In this document: one piece after another, positions 1-12,886 of the stretch
Layout: every line of letters starts with the position of its first letter
How positions within the stretch are numbered: position 1 is the stretch's first letter
NCBI RefSeq assembly: GCF_004011695.2
Contig: NC_082423.1
Coordinates: 248,001-312,000 of the forward strand
Direction of reading: 5' to 3'
Origin: Ascochyta rabiei
Lineage: Eukaryota > Ascomycota > Dothideomycetes > Pleosporales > Didymellaceae
DNA: 64,000 nt
Made by a program: the position numbers and the translations under genes
The notes under the pieces: model-generated
Database searches by the model: none
What the model was told of the DNA's origin: nothing
The model's input: only the letters and a program-made list of their open reading frames with translations

Positions 1-635
1 AAAGCTCTAACTAGGAGGCTAGCAGTATATAAGCTATCTATACCTCTAGTTTTATAAGTTACTACTATATCCTATTTTATTTTAGTAAGTACTAACCTAT
101 TCTGTCTAGTACTTTTATAAGAATAGCTAAGGGATTTTCTAGGTCTTTCTAGCATGTTTAAACACGTTTTAGCAGATAACACTACACAACACGCCTTAGT
201 AACCATTTTAGACTGTTTCTAACTGCTACTACCTACTACTAACTGTTACTAACTATTACTAACTACTATTTACTATAGCTGTTATGTCTATGCCTGCTTA
301 CTACAAGATTAACATTACTAAGAATAGTAGGACTGCTAAGTAGTACTGTATGCTCTGTCTCTACTACATTACTAATAATAATATCTATAGGGACTATTGT
401 TTCTCTACTAACTTAGCTTTATAGGGTAGCCTGCGCTATAGGGACGCCTAGGCCTACTACTATAGAGAATGTTATAATAGTAACAAGAATTGCCTATTAG
501 TACGTGTTTTGTCTCCTTTTAGCTTATTTTAGTATCTTTTAATATATTTAGAGCCCTAATAAGTACGCTAACAGCTATTTAAGGCTTTCTAGCAACATAG
601 CGCGCCTTTACTCTAGTTATTACATAGTTACTACT
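1..635. other. RIP-degraded sequence flanking element A
   Basis: This is TA-rich sequence with stops in all frames and no recognisable protein domain. It is the left flank of the LTR element that begins at 636. Its last five bases, CTACT (631-635), are repeated at 12887-12891, so this stretch and the sequence after 12891 were once continuous. A frame on the + strand can be read for some distance if TAG/TAA are taken as decayed Gln codons, but I do not recognise the product. It is probably an older repeat. Confidence 0.6.
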
Positions 636-890
636 TGTTAGGACTTCTACTAAGGTAAGATGGTAACCTACTAGTATGTGTCACAACCTACTAGCAGATT
701 CCATTAAACCTAGTAGAACCTTCCTTTACTTACCTTTACTTTTACTTAGAGAGAGTACAGGCCTTACTACTATAAGTAGGCCTCTCTCTCTACCCTCTTA
801 TAGCTTACTGTCTGCTATTTTATTTACTCCTCTTTTAAATCTATTAGTTTACTATATTGCTACTTTTATGCTTATAAAGTCTGCCTTACA
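636..890 (+). repeat. 5' LTR of element A
   Basis: The repeat is 255 bp, starts TGTTAGGAC and ends CCTTACA. It differs from the 3' LTR at roughly ten positions, nearly all C/T or G/A. A third, inverted copy of the same repeat stands alone at 24412-24666. Confidence 0.93.
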
Positions 891-2153
891 TAATAGCAGA
901 CCTAATAGCTAAAAATTTTAGCTTTCTCTTAGGCTTCTGCCTTTGTTAAGCTAGTGGTTAGCTACTGCTGCTTAAGGTTACACTAAAGTTTTAGTCTAGT
1001 AAGCTATCTCTTTACTAAGTATTAGCCCTATTTAGAGTTCTTTTCTTAGTCCCTACCCCTAACTAGCGTAGGTAGTAAGTGCCTGTTTTTAAGTACAAAT
1101 TAGCCTCTTCTACGCGTCTTCTAAGTATAGATTACCTATCTTTAACATTTAGTAGGCTAAATTATTACTTTTTTTAGGCTCTAGAGTACTAGCCTTTTGT
1201 TTTACCCCCTAACTAACCAGCGCCTTTTAAGTGGTCTAGCGCCTCCCTTTAGCACCTTTTAAGTAGTCTAGTGCCTATTTTTTTTCTACCAGCGCCTTCT
1301 AAGAGGTCCAGCGCCCCGAAGTATCCCCTACCCCTTTATTTTAAGAAACGCTTACTCCTTTATCTTTTACTAACACACAGCTCTTTTACTAGAATTTGTC
1401 TTTTACTTACATATAGTACTTTTACTACTAAATATTTAGGCCCTACTACTACTTAAAGGCACTAGGTGCTCTACTTCTCCTCTAACTACCTACTACTACT
1501 ACACTTACCTTTATAGACATAACCCTTTAACTTCTACTAACATCTTTACACATTGCAGCTATATTACTAACTAATAAGGATAATATTAAGCCTAACTCTA
1601 TACTACCCCTCTAGCCTTCTTTTACTTCTGTAAAGAAGACTTCTTATAACAAGTCTTACCTACACTACCTAGAAACCTCTATAGATCCTAAGTCCTTTAA
1701 TTACTAGAGTAGTAGTGCTATTTCTAATTATGTATAAGACTTTAGCTATAAGATACATAAGAAAGCTACTGCCCTAGGAACCTTTATTACACGCAGCAGC
1801 CTATCTACTTTATCTGCTAATTAACTAAAGTCTTAGACACAGAAAGACAAGTAAGCTACTATTAAATCAGAGGATACTATTACAGAAATCTACTAGCCTA
1901 CTCCCTACTCCCCTTAGGGACAGGCTTCCCTATAAAAACTTACTAGCGCTACCCTAGGGCTATAGGAAGAATCTACTTACACTAGCTAGTAGGACACCTT
2001 AACCCTAGCTCTACAGTTTTGCTATAAGGACTCTTTGCGCGCTATGTCCTCTTAGGTCCCTTTAAACAACAGTCTCTCCTAACAGTTTTAGCACCTTCCT
2101 ACCACTATAGTTAAACACTTCCTAGTTAAATAATTTAGCCTAGGTAACTGACC

Positions 2154-2253
2154 TTTAGAGTTCCTTATCGCGCTACTTGCAGATTTTAACTTCTAGTCCC
2201 TTATTTAGAGTTCCTTATCGCGCTACTTGCAGATTTTAACTTCTAGTCCCTTA
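2154..2253 (+). repeat. Perfect 50 bp tandem duplication
   Basis: A 50 bp unit beginning TTTAGAGTTCC is present twice in direct succession (2154-2203, 2204-2253) with no difference between copies. It lies in the 5' internal part of element A. Identity inside heavily mutated DNA suggests the duplication is younger than most of the decay. Confidence 0.9.
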
Positions 2254-3229
2254 ATCCTCTTGTTTAGAATCTAGGGCTGCCCCTGCTGTCTAACAACTAT
2301 CTAGATAGGTATTTTATGCACTTTACCTACAGATAATACTCTGTACTCTCTACCTTCCTCCTAGGACTTCTTAGTAAGGTTAATAGCAGTCTACACGCGC
2401 TATCCTAGCAACTAAATAATAAGTAACTTAAGCTAGATTAGGCTAAGCACTTTTACTCCTAACTAATTAACTATAATAATTAGACAGCCTCTTAACTAAA
2501 TAACTTACAAGCTAAGTTTACTTAGCATTAGCAGTAATCTACTTAACTTACTTAGTATTACTAATAGCTTAAGCTAAAAGCTAATTAAGGCTTAGTATAG
2601 GAATATCTAGGAGGCTAGGCTAATAACACTACTAACTAACCCCCCTCCTGCTTTAGATACCTCCTTTGCTTAGCTTAGTAGTCCTCTAATATTCCTAAGC
2701 CTAAAACACTAGGCTTAGTAGGCACCTACACTAGCATACTATTACAGTTATAGCTTTATAACAACGCACCTACTATAATAGACTAATTCTATACCCCCCT
2801 AATACAGGTTAAGGCGCCTTCTACATACACGCCACTAGGGAGCACTACCCTAGTTGCTTTAACTTCTACTCTAGCTAGTGCTTATTAATTCTACTAGTCC
2901 TTAAACTAGTATAACAACTAACTAGACAAGGCTATAAAGAAACTGTTCTATTTTACAAGCCCTAAAGATAACTTTAATAATTAGTTGTTTAACTGCTTAC
3001 ACTTTATACGCGCTAATAGTTAGAACTATTAATATCCTATAGACTAGGCTAATTTCTTCTTAATCTACACTAAAGAACCTGCCTGCGCTCTTCTATAGGA
3101 TCCCTCTAGTTTTACCTGCTACTACTCTAACCCTATAAATTACATCTATTGTCTATAGGAAGTTTATAGAGATAAGGATATCTATAGTTTAGCTAAACTC
3201 GCCTTTAACCTGTTTATATTCCTACAATA

Positions 3230-5337
3230 CCGTGTCCGTGCGCGCAACAACCAGAGTCGCGCAACAACCAAAAACCACCTTAATACTTAAAATTAGATAA
3301 GGCTATAGAGCCACCCACAACAGCTATTATTTTGTGATTTTGTGGTGTAGTACTAATTAATTACCTGCGAAAAAGATGTACTATTTAAATTTGGCTGGTA
3401 ACTTAACGTTGCGGCCACGTGATGTGGTTTTAAGTAGGGGAGCTAGGGACAGCGATAGGGGACTACAACCACCAACATCATCCCTAGGACCACGTTTTTA
3501 ACGCTTTTTTGGCTAGGTTGCTTATAAAGCTTTCCTCTTACCCTTTTAAGGTAATTATATAGCTTTTGCAGCATTACGCTCTTGTTATTAACGCTGCTTT
3601 TTAGCCTCCTATTTAGCCTTCTCCTTCTTACGCACCACCTTAGCTGCCTCTTACGCCACACGCCTCTCCTCCTTCTCCTTCTCCTTAACCAGCTTCTTAG
3701 CAGCTGCTACTTCCTTACTAGTAGCTTTTCTAAGCCTCTCCTCCTTCTCCTTACGTTGTCTGACTCGCTTACAGAAGCGTGCTTTATTAACCTTTCTAGG
3801 TAACCAGAACACTGCACTACTATAGTACTCCTGCTGTTGCTGCAAGTCTAAGGTTTTACTCTTCTTCTTGTGCTTCTTCTGCGTCTTTAGGGTCTTTTTA
3901 AGGCCATCTATCTTATACTAGAGGAGTAAGGTTTTAACTAAGATATAGTAGATTAATTGTCTTATCTTTTTAATGTTACTCTTACTCTAGTTTTTAACCA
4001 CACGCTGCAACAACGTCTCTATTTTAAGCTAATCCTTGTTGCTATAAACAGACAATAAGGACCTATCTAAATCCAAGCTCTCTAGTGTTTTAACAAAGTA
4101 GTGGAGGATAACGTTAGGATTAAGTAGATAGATACCTATTGCCTTAAAGGACTTAAGTATTAGCTTTTTAGTAAAGCTACACATCTAGACTAGCCAGAAT
4201 AGCCAGAAGAAGTCTGCTCTAGTAATAGGTGCGTTGTTTTAAGCCTTATAGATGTGTATTGTAACTACTTTTAAGTATGCTATTAATAGAGGCTTAAACA
4301 GCACTATATTAAGCAGCTAGAGCGTTTAGGTTAAGTAAGGGGAAAGGACAGCTAGGAGGATCTTGTAGTTATTATAGTACTTAATAAAGTCTATTGTTAT
4401 GTAGAATCTGTAGCTATCTAGTATTAAAAGCCTCTACTTTCTTTATGCTTTCTCCTTAGTGTAGTAATTAAACACCTGCTTAAGCTAGGCAAGGCCTATA
4501 TCCCCATTTGTCCACCCTAAGGAAGATAATGTAACTATTACAGAGTGTTTTCCTAGCTTAATTTCAGCTACCTAGTCTAATTTAATGCTGGCGTTAGCTA
4601 ACTTATAGATAATGCCTAGTAGTAGTACTGTCCTATTACTACACACACACGCTATAAGTGTCTGCTAAGCTTAGTTACCATCCTAGATAGATGCTTTAAT
4701 CTCTTTCTTTTTCTACGTACGCTTGCTAAACATATGTTTTATTCTGCCTGTAATACTAATTATAAAGCCCTTCTTATCTATATTGTATATGTAGCGACCC
4801 TTAATAGAGTATTTAGAGATTTTATGCTGTAGTAGGTTAAAGTAGAGCGTATATTTATTATAGGAATCAGGGTTGTAACATAGTTAATCTATCCTAGTAG
4901 AGTAACATAAGATAAGATAGATAGAGTACTTGTTAATAAAGTAGGTAACCTAGCTCTTACTGACTGGATTTTAAGCTACTAGCGACGCAAAATTCTAGAT
5001 TATCTCTCTAGTAGGTGGTAAGTAACAAGTACTAAGCAACTCTATGTACTTTATAAGCTCTATCTCCTGTTATAGCGTTAAACGTTGCTAGTTAATGTCC
5101 TTAGTCTCCTAGGAGTCCTAAACGTGCTTGTGTCTCTAAGCTAGAGTTACGCAGTTAATGCTAAACCTAGTAGCAAAATGCTGATACACAAGTTTTTCGC
5201 CTAGTTTTAGCGCATCAATTGCTGCAAGCGCTTTGTTAATAGCTGCTATAGTTGTTAAGTTACAACGCGTTAAAGTATGGTGTAGTTGTGATGATTTGGT
5301 TGTTGCGCAACTCCGGTTGTTGCGCGCACGGACACGG
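3230..5337 (-). mobile_element. Fot1/pogo-like Tc1-mariner transposon nested in element A gag
   Basis: This is a 2108 bp element with terminal inverted repeats that start CCGTGTCCGTGCGCGC and include two GCGCAACAACC-type blocks near each end. It is flanked by TA on both sides (3228-3229 and 5338-5339), the target duplication of Tc1/mariner elements. Joining the flanks restores a continuous gag frame of element A, which confirms an insertion. The decayed transposase is on the - strand. Its C-terminal part, near 3845-3443, is a basic coiled stretch (RKVNKARFCKRVRQR, then KEVAAAKKL) like the tail of fungal Fot1/pogo DDE transposases. The N-terminal and DDE parts are too decayed to name residues. 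Confidence 0.85.
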
Positions 5338-7544
5338 TACCCTAGCCTAGAAATTACTAATGTTGCTATAGCGTTTTTAGTCTGCTACACTAAGATAGAA
5401 TATTTTACTTAGCAACTTGACTAGATACTAGAAACATATTACTATTAGCTACAGACTAAACTCCCTAATTTTGCGTAGTAACAGATAGCTAACGTAGCCT
5501 ATAATAAATTACTGTCTAAGCTACGTAACTACTATAACTAGCTTAACACCTTCTTCTGTAATTACACTTATATTTATTCTAAGGTTAATAATAAGGATAT
5601 CCTAGGAGATAGGTAGAATTGTTTTAGTCCTTACAACTGTTAGGCTACTTGCAAAAACACTACTACTATCTCCCTAGGGTCGCCTGCTGTTCTTTAACCT
5701 ACACTAAGCTAAGAGAACAAGGATACCTACTAGCGTTAACCTAAGGAGACTAGTTTTACAACTAATATATTTACGTGTTTTAACTACAGAACTAAGGGTT
5801 ATAAAGCAAATTAATACCCTGCTCCTCCTAAGCCTAAGACCTACGCTGCACTAGTAGCTGCACCTAAGGACTCTACTATAAACTAACATATCTCTACAGA
5901 CTAATTCCTACTATTAGACAGTAAAGATAACAAATTTAACTCCTTAGACAAATACGCCTCTAATTTAGAAGAGTAGGTACCTTAGATAATAGTTACCACC
6001 TAAAGACTGTTTCCTAACAAGTGCACTCTTTTAACCCTTTTATACCCTACTTAGACAGTACTAAGGCTAGCTTAATTATTAATTAGGTTAATACTACCTA
6101 GACAACTACTAAGAAACCTATTTAGACAGGCAGCTAATTAGCTTTCTAGGCTTCTTTAGGCTGTAACGAAAACGCCCCTTACAATGTCTACACACTAGCA
6201 GACAATAGCACTAATACCAGCTTTATCTCTAACACCTTCTTAAAGAAAATAGGCGCTCTTTAGCTTATTCCTCTAATAATACCTATTATCTGTTAGGGAT
6301 ACAACAGCAAACCTACAGAAACTATTACACATTAAGTAGAGTTTTACCTTAAAATTAACTTATACCTTAAGTGTACTAGCGCCTATATTATAAATAATTA
6401 TAGATCTTTTTACCTAATCCTTAGATTTAGGTAGAGGGCTATTTATAACCCTACTATTTCCTAGCAAAACTACTCTATTACCTTTGCAGACAAGTATTGT
6501 TCACAGCACTGCAACTTAACTACTTAAACCCCTGCCCTACTTTGCAAAGGTTCCCTGCTAGATGCTAAGCCCCTACTACTATTAAAACCTAGTTCTAGCA
6601 ACTACCACAAAGGGCAATCTACTTAACCTAAATCTATGCTTTCTAGATTACCTTATACTTATATAGTATAAAAGACATATAATATCTATATTATATTAGC
6701 TTCTATAGCAAGGCTATATAGGAAACGTACTAATTACTCCCCTATCTTGCTATAAAGACTTTAAGCTATAACTACTAGACGCGCTTTAGTAGATGCTGAT
6801 TTTAACAAATTCTTCTAACTAAGCTAGGACCTACCCCTTTCTAACTTACTTACCCCTAAAGAATTAAAGGAATACGCTAACTTTATTCTAACATTTAATG
6901 GGGAAGCTGCTAAAACTCTCCCTAACTATAGTGACTTTAACTATAAAATAAAGCTTAAACTAGGTGCAATTCCTCCTAATTATTGCCTTTAACCTTTCTC
7001 TAGACAGTAAATAGAAGCTATTAGACACTATATTAAGGAAAACAAGGTATAAGGTTTTATTAAACGCTGCAACTCCCTTACTTAAAATAACCTGCTTATT
7101 GTTGCTAAACCTAGGGGGGGCCTGCAAGTCTGTGTGGATTACTAGGAGCTTAACAACGCTACTATTAAGGACTAATATCCTATTCTATTTTTTTGCAAAA
7201 CTATAGCAAAACTTAACTAGGCAACTATATTCTTAAAATTTAATATTATCTACGCCTTTTATAGAATTTAGATAAAGCCTAGCTTAGAATAGCTTACAGT
7301 ATTCTCTATATAGAAAGGTACATACTAGTATAAAGTTATGCCCTTTAGACTATATAACGCCCTAGCAACTTTTTAGTAGGTAATTAATAACTTATTATTT
7401 AAATATCTTAATTAATTCTGCATAGCATATTTAGATAACGTCCTAGTATTTTCTAACTCTCTAGCTAAACATAAGGAACACGTTAAGAAAGTTCTTAGCA
7501 GACTTAAAGATTAAGGATTTTACGTAGATCTAAAGAAATCTATA

Positions 7545-9407
7545 ACGTACTCCACAGGTAAGCGGATCAAACGGGTGAGCGGATCACTCTGCCAAGACCA
7601 CACCAAATTTCTACCCTATTATAGCTCGTATTAGCCCACTTTAGCCTTATCTACAGTAGTGCAGTACATAATATTATTTAGAAACATCTTCTACAGCCTT
7701 CTTACATGTACGTAAGTTATGTCTAACGTTGTAGCACTTTATACAGCGTCTTTAGGTTACTTCCCCTCCTTTAGCGCGTACTTGCTTCTTTACCTTCTTA
7801 CTATTACTACGCGCCCTAAACTTAGTTAGAGTAGTTAATTAAAGGCCTTCCTTAGCTGTTAGGACTTTCTCCTGCTGTAATTACTTTCTTTTATACAATT
7901 TACGTCGCGTAGCAGCCTTATTTGCTGCTTGAAGCCTAGTAATCTCCCTTTAAGCTAACACTAGCTTATGCGCTACTATAGCTGCGCCTTTAGCAAGCTT
8001 TTTAAAGGCCTTAACTATTAAAGTTAGTAAGCTGCTTGCATGCCTTTAAATCCTCTCTTAAACTAGCGTTAATTGCGACCCTAATTGCAGGGTAGTGCTT
8101 GGGGTTTAGGACTGCTAGGGCTTATCTTCTATAGTAGGTAGTGGTAGGGTATATAGGCGGACATTAAGACCTATTATAACCTGTTCTAGGTTAAGAGGGA
8201 CTATTCTAGCGCCTTAGAAGCCTCCTTAGATATTACTAGAAGTAAATGTCTCCTTATAGGCGTCTATAAAGTATAGTAGGAACTTAGTTTTAGTAATATA
8301 AGTAATATAGTTATATATAAGATTCTTAGCTTAGCGCCTATATGCCTTCTTTAGAGGGGCAAAATAACCTATATCTAGTGGTTGTAAGAGGTAAGATAAG
8401 TGTAGAGGCATTTACAGTCTAACAATCTTTACTTCCTTACAGTATTATTAGAAGTTAAGGGAGTTATAGCTCTTGTGGCTGTTAATAAGGAGCAGCTAGT
8501 GCACTCTTTAGGTGCGCGTCTTTGTATAGGCATTAAAGTGCTTCAACCAGTCTAGACCAAGCTTGTTAGTAGTCCATCTGTTCTTAGAGACTCTAATAAC
8601 CCAGTCATAGGGCAGATTGTCCTCTTTATACTAGGCAGAGAGGTAGTTGCAGCCTTTAAAGATAATAAAGGGTAGAATAGTCTACTCTGTGCCATTAATG
8701 CCCTATATAACCATTATCTACTCTTAATTACCCTACTACACTACCTTTAGCTGTCCTTAACGCTCTATGCCTGTAATAACTACTTCTATTAATATCTAGC
8801 CTATTATAAAGCCTGTCTTATTAAAGTTGTATATATTATTGTCCTAGATACTATACTTAGCTTTAACATTTGCTATAAGCCTAAACCAGCCCCTAATAAT
8901 CTCTAGATCCTTACAGAGGGCTCTCTTGTAGTTGTACTTGCAATTAAGCCTTACTTTAAGGTTAGGGCAGCGCTTAATAAACGTGTTAGGCCAGTTTATG
9001 CTAACATGGCCTATATTACGCTTAGCACGCAAAGAATTAGCTATATCAGCTACAGCAGCCAGCTAAGAGGCAAATTCTTGTGTATCTAGCTTAAGGATGT
9101 ACTTAGTAATTACGTCCTCCTTAGTCTAGTCTATAATCTGTTAAACTAGCGTATAATTAGCTTGTGTAGGTTGTCCTGTGTATTAAGCGTGTAGTGTGCT
9201 ATAAGGCGTGTTATATATAGCTGCAGCGCGTTACACAGTAAGCGTTGCGTCTTATTTAATTGCCTAGAGCGCAAGCTGTATTACAGCTTCTCTTAAGGGT
9301 GTAGATTAATGTTGTTGTTAAGGCATTACGTGGTAAGGTGGAGGTTTAGTGTGGTCTTGGCAGAGTGATCCGCTCACCCGTTTAATCCGCTTACCTGTGG
9401 AGTACGT
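7545..9407 (-). mobile_element. Pogo/Fot1-type DNA transposon, copy 1, nested in element A RT
   Basis: This is a 1863 bp element with long terminal inverted repeats beginning ACGTACTCCACAGGTAAGCG, flanked by TA (7543-7544, 9408-9409). It splits the reverse transcriptase of element A. The transposase is on the - strand, with a likely ATG at 9326-9324. A CENP-B-type helix-turn-helix region (NWPNTFIKRCPNLKVR, then DLEIIRGWF) lies at about 9032-8844. The first catalytic motif reads NFNKTGF where the family has a D-E-TGF form, so the Asp is lost. LLQPLDIGYFAPLK is recognisable further on. A C-terminal CCHC knuckle (CIKCYNVRHNLRTC) maps to about 7742-7694. Two more copies of exactly the same length occur at 29033 and 32765. 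It keeps more CCA/TCA triplets than its host, so it arrived later. Confidence 0.92.
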
Positions 9408-12400
9408 TATTCTATAAGGAACGCGTTAAGTTTCTAGGTATAATCATTACTAACAACAGTATACAAATAGACCCTAATAAAATTAAAGCTATCTAAGATT
9501 AGGAGATGCCTAAAACAGTACCTAACATTCTCTCCTTTCTAGGTTTTACTAGATTCTATTAACATTTTATTAAAGGGTACTTATTAATTACTCTCTTCTT
9601 AACACAAGCTGTTAAATCTACTGTTGTTTCTAGACCTTCTAAGAAAGATCCCTTAGTAATCTAACGTTCTGTCTAGTACTAAGACTTTAAGCCTACCTAA
9701 GTCTACAAAGACGCCTTTTATACCTTAAAAAGCGCCTTCTAACTAGATATTATACTCTAACACTTTAATCCTACGCAGCTAGTTGTTATCTGTACTAATT
9801 CCTCTAGCTAGGCTACAGGAGGAATTATAAAGCAATAGAATTAAAAAGGTAACCTACAACCTATTACATTCTTCTTAAAAAAACACTTATCTGTAGAATG
9901 TAATTATAACATCTACAACATAGAACTTAGAGCTATTATTTAAGCCTTTAAAGAATAGGAACTAGAACCTATAGGCTCCCCTTATATAATATAGGTAATA
10001 ACAGATTATAAGAACCTAGAAACCTTTATTAAGACTAAGAAGCTTAAATAATGTTAAGCTTAATAGTTACTATTTTTCTCCTAGTTTAATTTTAAAATAA
10101 TATACGCACCTAGACCTATAAATAGTAAAGCAGATATATTAAGCTAACGTCCTTAGGATATCCCTAAGGATAAATAAGATATATAGTTAATAGACATACA
10201 TTAAATTATCCTAGGACTATGTAACCTAGACCTAGGAGTTGTGCCTACAATACAAGCTACTCTGTAAGCTCTCTCCCTTACTACTAGCCGACAACCTAAA
10301 TTTATCTCACTAGAAGTTTAGGCAATAACAACGTTCTGCGCTACTTAGACACCCTTAGCAGAGCCTAATAACTTAGAAGATAACTTTAACCTAATAGACA
10401 ACGTTTATAGGATATTACTACTAGATTTACTACTATATCTAGAAGATCCCTAATCTAGTAAAGATATACTTACTAACGCATATATAACTAATATAGCTGT
10501 ACAGAAAATCTTTTCTGCCCTAGATAAAAATTACTATAAACTAAGCTTCTAGTTCTGCAAAAACAGCTACTACATCTCTATAGCTAACTGTCACACTATT
10601 AGTAAAGGCTCCTCTAGACGCCTGTTCCTAGACAAGACTTAGCTCTACATACCCCGTAACGCATAATTACAACGCTAGATATTTAACTTATACTATAACT
10701 ATAAGATTACAGGCTATAAAGGTCCTAAAGCTACTTTATATCTAATAATTAGGCGCTACTATTAGCCTGGCATGCCTTAGTCTATTAAAAAATATTGCTA
10801 AGCTTGCGTGGTGTGTAAATGCGTAAGGCCTTCCTAGGAAGCCTATAACAGTTTCCTTAAACCCCTACTAATTCCTAACGCTAGGTAGTTAGATATCTCT
10901 ATAGACTATATTTAAGATTTACTAGCTTTATCTCTTAACAGCTAATTATATATAAACCTGCTTATTATAGTAGATTATCTTACTAAGCAGCAACACTTCT
11001 TCCTATTAGTTAGCTGCTCTTTAAAGGAATTTGCTTACTACTTTATAGAAATCTTTTGCCTCTATAGACTTCTGCGTACTATTATATCTAATTAAGGTAC
11101 TTCCTTTGTAAACAAATTCTAGAAACAGGTTTATAAACGCCTTTAAATCTTAGCTAAGCCATTAACTTCTTATTACCTATAAACTAATAGTTAACCTAAA
11201 TAAGCTAATTAAAGCCTTAAAATCTATTTGCAAAAGTACGTTAACTATACATAAAATAATTAGGCTTTATAGCTGTATCTTGCTAAGTTTTAAGCTAATA
11301 ACACTGTTAATGTATCTACTAGACTTACACCTTTCTTTGTAGATCTTAGGTATTATCCTTACAGTAATATACACCCTAGTAAAGAATATACCTAAATAGA
11401 GATATTATTAAAAGAAGCTAAAGACTAAATCTTGCGTGCTAATAAGTTACTCCGCACCTACGCTAACCTTCTAGAATATCTAAAGATTTAGCTTACCTAG
11501 GCACAACAAGAACAACAAGCCTAAGCTAATGCTTATTGCTAACAGACTCTAAAATACGCAGTTAGCAACCTAGTTTAGGTTTCTACACGCAACTAGAATA
11601 CTACCTAGCCTTTAAAAAAACTAGACTATAAGTATGCTAGGCTATACTTAGTTACTTATGTTATATATAATAGAGCTGCATATAAACTAGACCTACCTAC
11701 AGATATAATATTAAAAGGTATATTTCTAGTATTTTACCCTAACTTGCTCTAGGAAACAAGCTAAGACAATCTACTAGATTAAGCACTACCTAAACTAACA
11801 CCTATAGAGGTTACTAACAACTAGGGTTTAGTCTCTTAAGAATAGTACGTTAACTTATTCCTTAATTACAGAAAGCAACGCAGTACATAGGAATACCTTA
11901 TTAAATAGTCTAATAACCCTAAACCTACCTAGGAACCTACTAAGCAACATCTTAACTACTACAACACTTTCTTATTTTACTACAACAATCCTAACAAACT
12001 AGTTCTACTAGCACTCTAAATGCTAACAGACTAGGAGCCTTGCCTAGAAGACACATTTAACAGCAGCTAGTTTAGCAATATTAATAAATCTAGTTAAAAT
12101 AAGATAGGCTAACAAAAGCAGATACATTACTTAATAGAATATTAGGCTACTTTTAATAGGCTCCTTTACAGGTTAAAATCACGCCTAAAGACACGCTAAA
12201 CATAATCTAGACCTGCTTAAGCTTGCCCTTAGGCTGCTACAGTTCAGCAATTAACTATTAATAAAGGTTAACCTTAAAGTTAAGGATAAATCTAGCTCTA
12301 ATAAATTAATAAATCTCTTTGCACTACTCCCTTATATAAGCTCTAAACAGGGAAAGGTACAATTTTTACGTTGCAGGGTTTATACAGCAGAAAAAATCTT

Positions 12401-12631
12401 AGAGGTTATTTTTTTTATATAAGGATTTAGGGAGACCTGTATAACACTACTAAAGGTATATACCTTAATTGCACTCTAACTACTAACAGGTTCTTACACA
12501 GGATTTCCATATCCCCTTTTCTTTTATTTTTCTTTTACTCTTACTTAAAAAACTATTAGTATTAGACTCTTACAGTCACTTGTACACAGACTTTAGCTTA
12601 AGAGACTTTGCTATTTATAAGGAGGGGCACA

Positions 12632-12886
12632 TGTTAGGACTTCTGCTAAGGTAAGATGGTAACCTACTAGTATGTGTTACAACCTACTAGCAGATTCTAT
12701 TAAACCTAGTAGAACCTTCCTTTACTTACCTTTACTTTTACTTAGAGAGAGTACAGGCCTTACTACTATAAGTAGGCCTCTCTCTCCGCCCTCTTATAGC
12801 TCGCTGTCTGCTATTTTATTTACTCCTCTTTTAAATCTATTAGTTTACCAGATCGCTACTTTTATGCTTGTAAAGTCTGCCTTACA
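12632..12886 (+). repeat. 3' LTR of element A
   Basis: The repeat has the same length and ends as the 5' LTR. It is preceded by a purine-rich tract and followed by CTACT, the target duplication. It keeps a few C and G bases that the 5' LTR has lost, so the two LTRs decayed separately. Confidence 0.93.

Larger units (their letters stand above)
2880..12020 (+). pseudogene. Decayed gag-pol of element A (gag, RT, RNase H, integrase, chromodomain)
   Basis: Reading through TAG/TAA gives a long Gypsy polyprotein. The gag zinc knuckle is at 5776-5817 with CX2CX4HX4C spacing; its 2nd Cys, its His and its last Cys are now Tyr and one Gln codon is a stop. RT motifs run from about 7120; the catalytic box is YLDN at 7428-7439 instead of YLDD. 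After the pogo insertion RT resumes at 9410 with KFLG and FLGFTRFY motifs. RNase H is at about 9770-10145 (TDYKNLE for TDHKNLE). Integrase is at about 10740-11370, with an RRYYQPGM zinc-domain motif, LDISIDYI keeping the first catalytic Asp, and ISNQGTSF, where the second Asp is Asn. A chromodomain-like stretch lies near 11835-11990. The gag start is not determined. The two insertions interrupt this region. Confidence 0.88.
636..12886 (+). mobile_element. Ty3/Gypsy chromovirus, element A, RIP-inactivated, with two nested insertions
   Basis: This is a complete LTR retrotransposon. Two 255 bp direct repeats (636-890 and 12632-12886) both start TG and end CA and are flanked by the same 5 bp, CTACT (631-635 and 12887-12891). 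A purine-rich tract (AAGGAGGGG, from 12619) lies just before the 3' LTR, as expected for plus-strand priming, so the element reads on the + strand. Two DNA transposons sit inside it (3230-5337 and 7545-9407). Removing them and their TA duplications leaves about 8.3 kb. The internal order is gag with a CCHC knuckle, RT, RNase H, integrase and a chromodomain-like tail, which is the chromovirus order. The coding frame is full of TAG/TAA in place of CAG/CAA, so the element is dead. I see no clear primer-binding site after the 5' LTR; decay may have erased it. Confidence 0.93.

Noticed and set aside
676..912. Open frames of about 78 codons inside the family A LTRs (also at 12672 and 24402)
   Set aside because: They lie inside LTRs, are rich in Leu/Ser from TA-rich sequence, and recur only because the LTR recurs. 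No evidence of a real gene.
3582..3803. Leu/Ser-rich + strand frame
   Set aside because: It is antisense to the basic coiled tail of the Fot1-like transposase on the - strand.
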